A DNA stretch of 64,000 nucleotides from Theocolax elegans (lineage: Eukaryota > Arthropoda > Insecta > Hymenoptera > Cerocephalidae), in contig CM047425.1 in the NCBI GenBank assembly GCA_026168455.1, positions 43,358,711 through 43,422,710 on the forward strand. The letters run 5' to 3'. The notes beneath the pieces are model-generated. The model made no database searches. It was given only the letters and a program-made list of their open reading frames with translations, and was not told the origin of the DNA. Both the position numbers and the translations under genes were made by a program. Each line of letters opens with the position of its first letter. Within the stretch, counting starts at the first letter, position 1. Positions 62,533 through 64,000 of the stretch are shown one piece after another.

Positions 62533-64000
62533 GTAGATTCATCCCGAATTTCCACAGAAATTCGCGTAATATCCAGGAAATCCCGTAATAGGTAGAATCA
62601 TCCCGAAATATCTCGGAATTCCCAAAAGATCCAGGAAATCCCGTAATTGGTAGATTCATCCCGAATTTCCTCAGATATTCCCGAAATATCCAGGAAATAC
62701 TATGATTAGTGGAGTCTTTCTGAAATGTTTCAGAAATTCCCGAAATATCCAGGAAATCCCTTATTTAGTAGAGTTATCCAGAAATACCTCAGAAATTCCC
62801 GAAATATCCATGAAATTCCGTTATTATTGGTGTTTGCCCGAATTTCCTCAGTAATTCCCGAAAGATCCAGGAAATCCCGTAATTGGTAGAATCATCACGA
62901 ATTTCCTCAGATATTCCCGAAATATCCTGGATATCCCGCAATTAGTGGAGTCTTTATGCAATATTTGAGAAATTCCCGAAATATCCAGAAATTCCCGTAA
63001 TTGGTAGCGTCATCTCGAAATACCTCAGGAATTCCCGAAAGATCCAGGAAATCCCGTATTTGGTAGAGTTATCACGAATTTACTCAGATGTTCCCGAAAT
63101 CTCCAGGAAATTCCTTATTTAGTAGAGTTATCCAGAAATACCTCAGAAATTCCCAAAATATCCAGGAAATCCCGTAATTAGTAGCGTCATCCCGAAATAC
63201 CTCAGAAATTCCCGAAAGATCCAGGAATTCCCGTAATTGGTAGAGTCATACGAATTTCCTCATATATTCCCGAAATATCCAGAAAATTCCGTCATCAGTG
63301 GAGTCTTTCTGAAATGTTTCAGAAATTCCCGAAATATCCAAGACATCCCGTAATTAGTAGTCTTCCCGAATTTTTCCAGAAATTCCCGTAATTAGTAGCG
63401 TCATCCCGAAATATCTCAGGAATTCCCAAAAGATCCAGGAAATCCCGTAATTGGTAGATTCATCCCGAATTTCCTCAGATATTCCCGAAATATCCAGGAA
63501 ATACCATAATTAGTGGAGTCTTTCTGAAATATTTCAGAAATTCCCGAAATATCCAGGAAATCCCTAATTTAGTAGAGTTATCCACATATATCTCTGAAAT
63601 TCCCGAAATATCCAGGAAATTCCGTTATTATTGGTGTTATCCCGAATTTCCTCAGAAATTCCCGAAAGATCCAGGAAATCCCGTAATTGGTAGAGTGATC
63701 CAGAAATACCTCAGAAATTCCAGAAATATCCAGGAAATTCCGTAATTAGTGGAGTCTTTCTGAAATATTTCAGAAATTCCCGAAATATCCAGGAAATACC
63801 ATAATTAGTGGAGTCTTTCTGAAATATTTCAGAAATTCCCGAAATATCCAGGAAATCCCTTATTTAGTAGAGTTATCCAGAAATACCTCAGAAATTCCCG
63901 AAATATCCAGGAAATTCCGTTATTATTGGTGTTATCCCGAATTTCCTCAGAAATTCCCGAAAGATCCAGGAAATCCCGTAATTAGTAGAGTGATCCAGGA

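Larger units (their letters stand above)
60601..64000 (+). repeat. Return of domain I type satellite (runs off the window)
   Basis: T-tract monomers reappear at 60969, 61537 and 62066. The variant CCAGTAATTGG (60717) and the landmark GTCATCAGTGGAGTC (63291) match the first part of superunits 3 and 4. The variant TTTATGCAATATTTGAG (about 62951) corresponds to TTTATGAAATATTTGAG of the superunit ends. The array continues past 64000. Confidence 0.85.

Noticed and set aside
2673..64000. CRISPR-like array of short repeats
   Set aside because: There are no unique spacers; the whole 59-bp period is repetitive and the context is eukaryotic with a copia element.
2673..64000. Binding-site look-alikes in monomers: TTCCCGAA (heat-shock pair), TTCCTGGAA (STAT-like), GGGAAATCCC near 4709 (kappaB-like)
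   Set aside because: Short motifs arise by chance in such sequence and are multiplied by the repeat. The heat-shock units lack the third element at correct spacing, and the kappaB-like site was seen only once.
2673..64000. CENP-B box or telomeric repeat (TTAGG/TTAGGG runs)
   Set aside because: No monomer contains a convincing CENP-B box core, and no tandem telomere motif was seen, so position on the chromosome cannot be inferred this way.

Overview
This is a eukaryotic, almost gene-free window. It holds the 3' part of a Ty1/copia LTR retrotransposon (bases 1-2672) that abuts a very long head-to-tail satellite array (2673-64000, interrupted by exactly 100 N at 42552-42651). The copia coding style and the CpG-containing, AT-rich satellite fit an invertebrate genome, most likely an insect. 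The species cannot be read from the sequence, and 'insect' is an inference.

Retrotransposon: one reading frame is open from base 3 to base 2342 and is broken only once, by a TGA at 831-833. It encodes, in order, the end of the integrase core (an Asp and Glu with the canonical 35-residue spacing), the integrase C-terminal region, a basic tail with two AT-hook-like motifs, reverse transcriptase (YVDD box) and RNase H. A polypurine tract (2396-2403) and a 269-bp 3' LTR (TG...CA, 2404-2672) follow. The lone stop has the context TGA-CTA, a known leaky context, exactly between integrase and RT.

Satellite: the basic monomer is 59 bp, about 1,040 copies, all in the same orientation. It is organised in nested higher-order repeats: small multiples (8, 9, 10, 11, 13, 17 monomers; 472, 531, 590, 649, 767, 1003 bp) inside superunits of about 8-10.9 kb. 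Domain I (2673-42551) holds four superunits, marked by a T8-T9 tract monomer. They differ by discrete events, including a loss of exactly 33 monomers (1947 bp) and an 8-monomer gain. Domain II (42652 to about 60600) has a different set of monomers, lacks the T-tract monomer and is dominated by 8-, 10- and 13-monomer units. Its first 3.5 kb reappear about 14.37 kb later. From about 60.6 kb the domain I monomers return.

Assembly caution: 2673-12400 and about 56000-64000 keep 59-bp spacing with few indels. The stretch 12400-56000, which contains the N gap, is full of one-base homopolymer losses. It looks like unpolished long-read sequence or gap fill, so copy numbers and superunit order there are provisional.

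No host gene, tRNA, rRNA or CRISPR array was found. Open frames inside the satellite are by-products of the 59-bp period.
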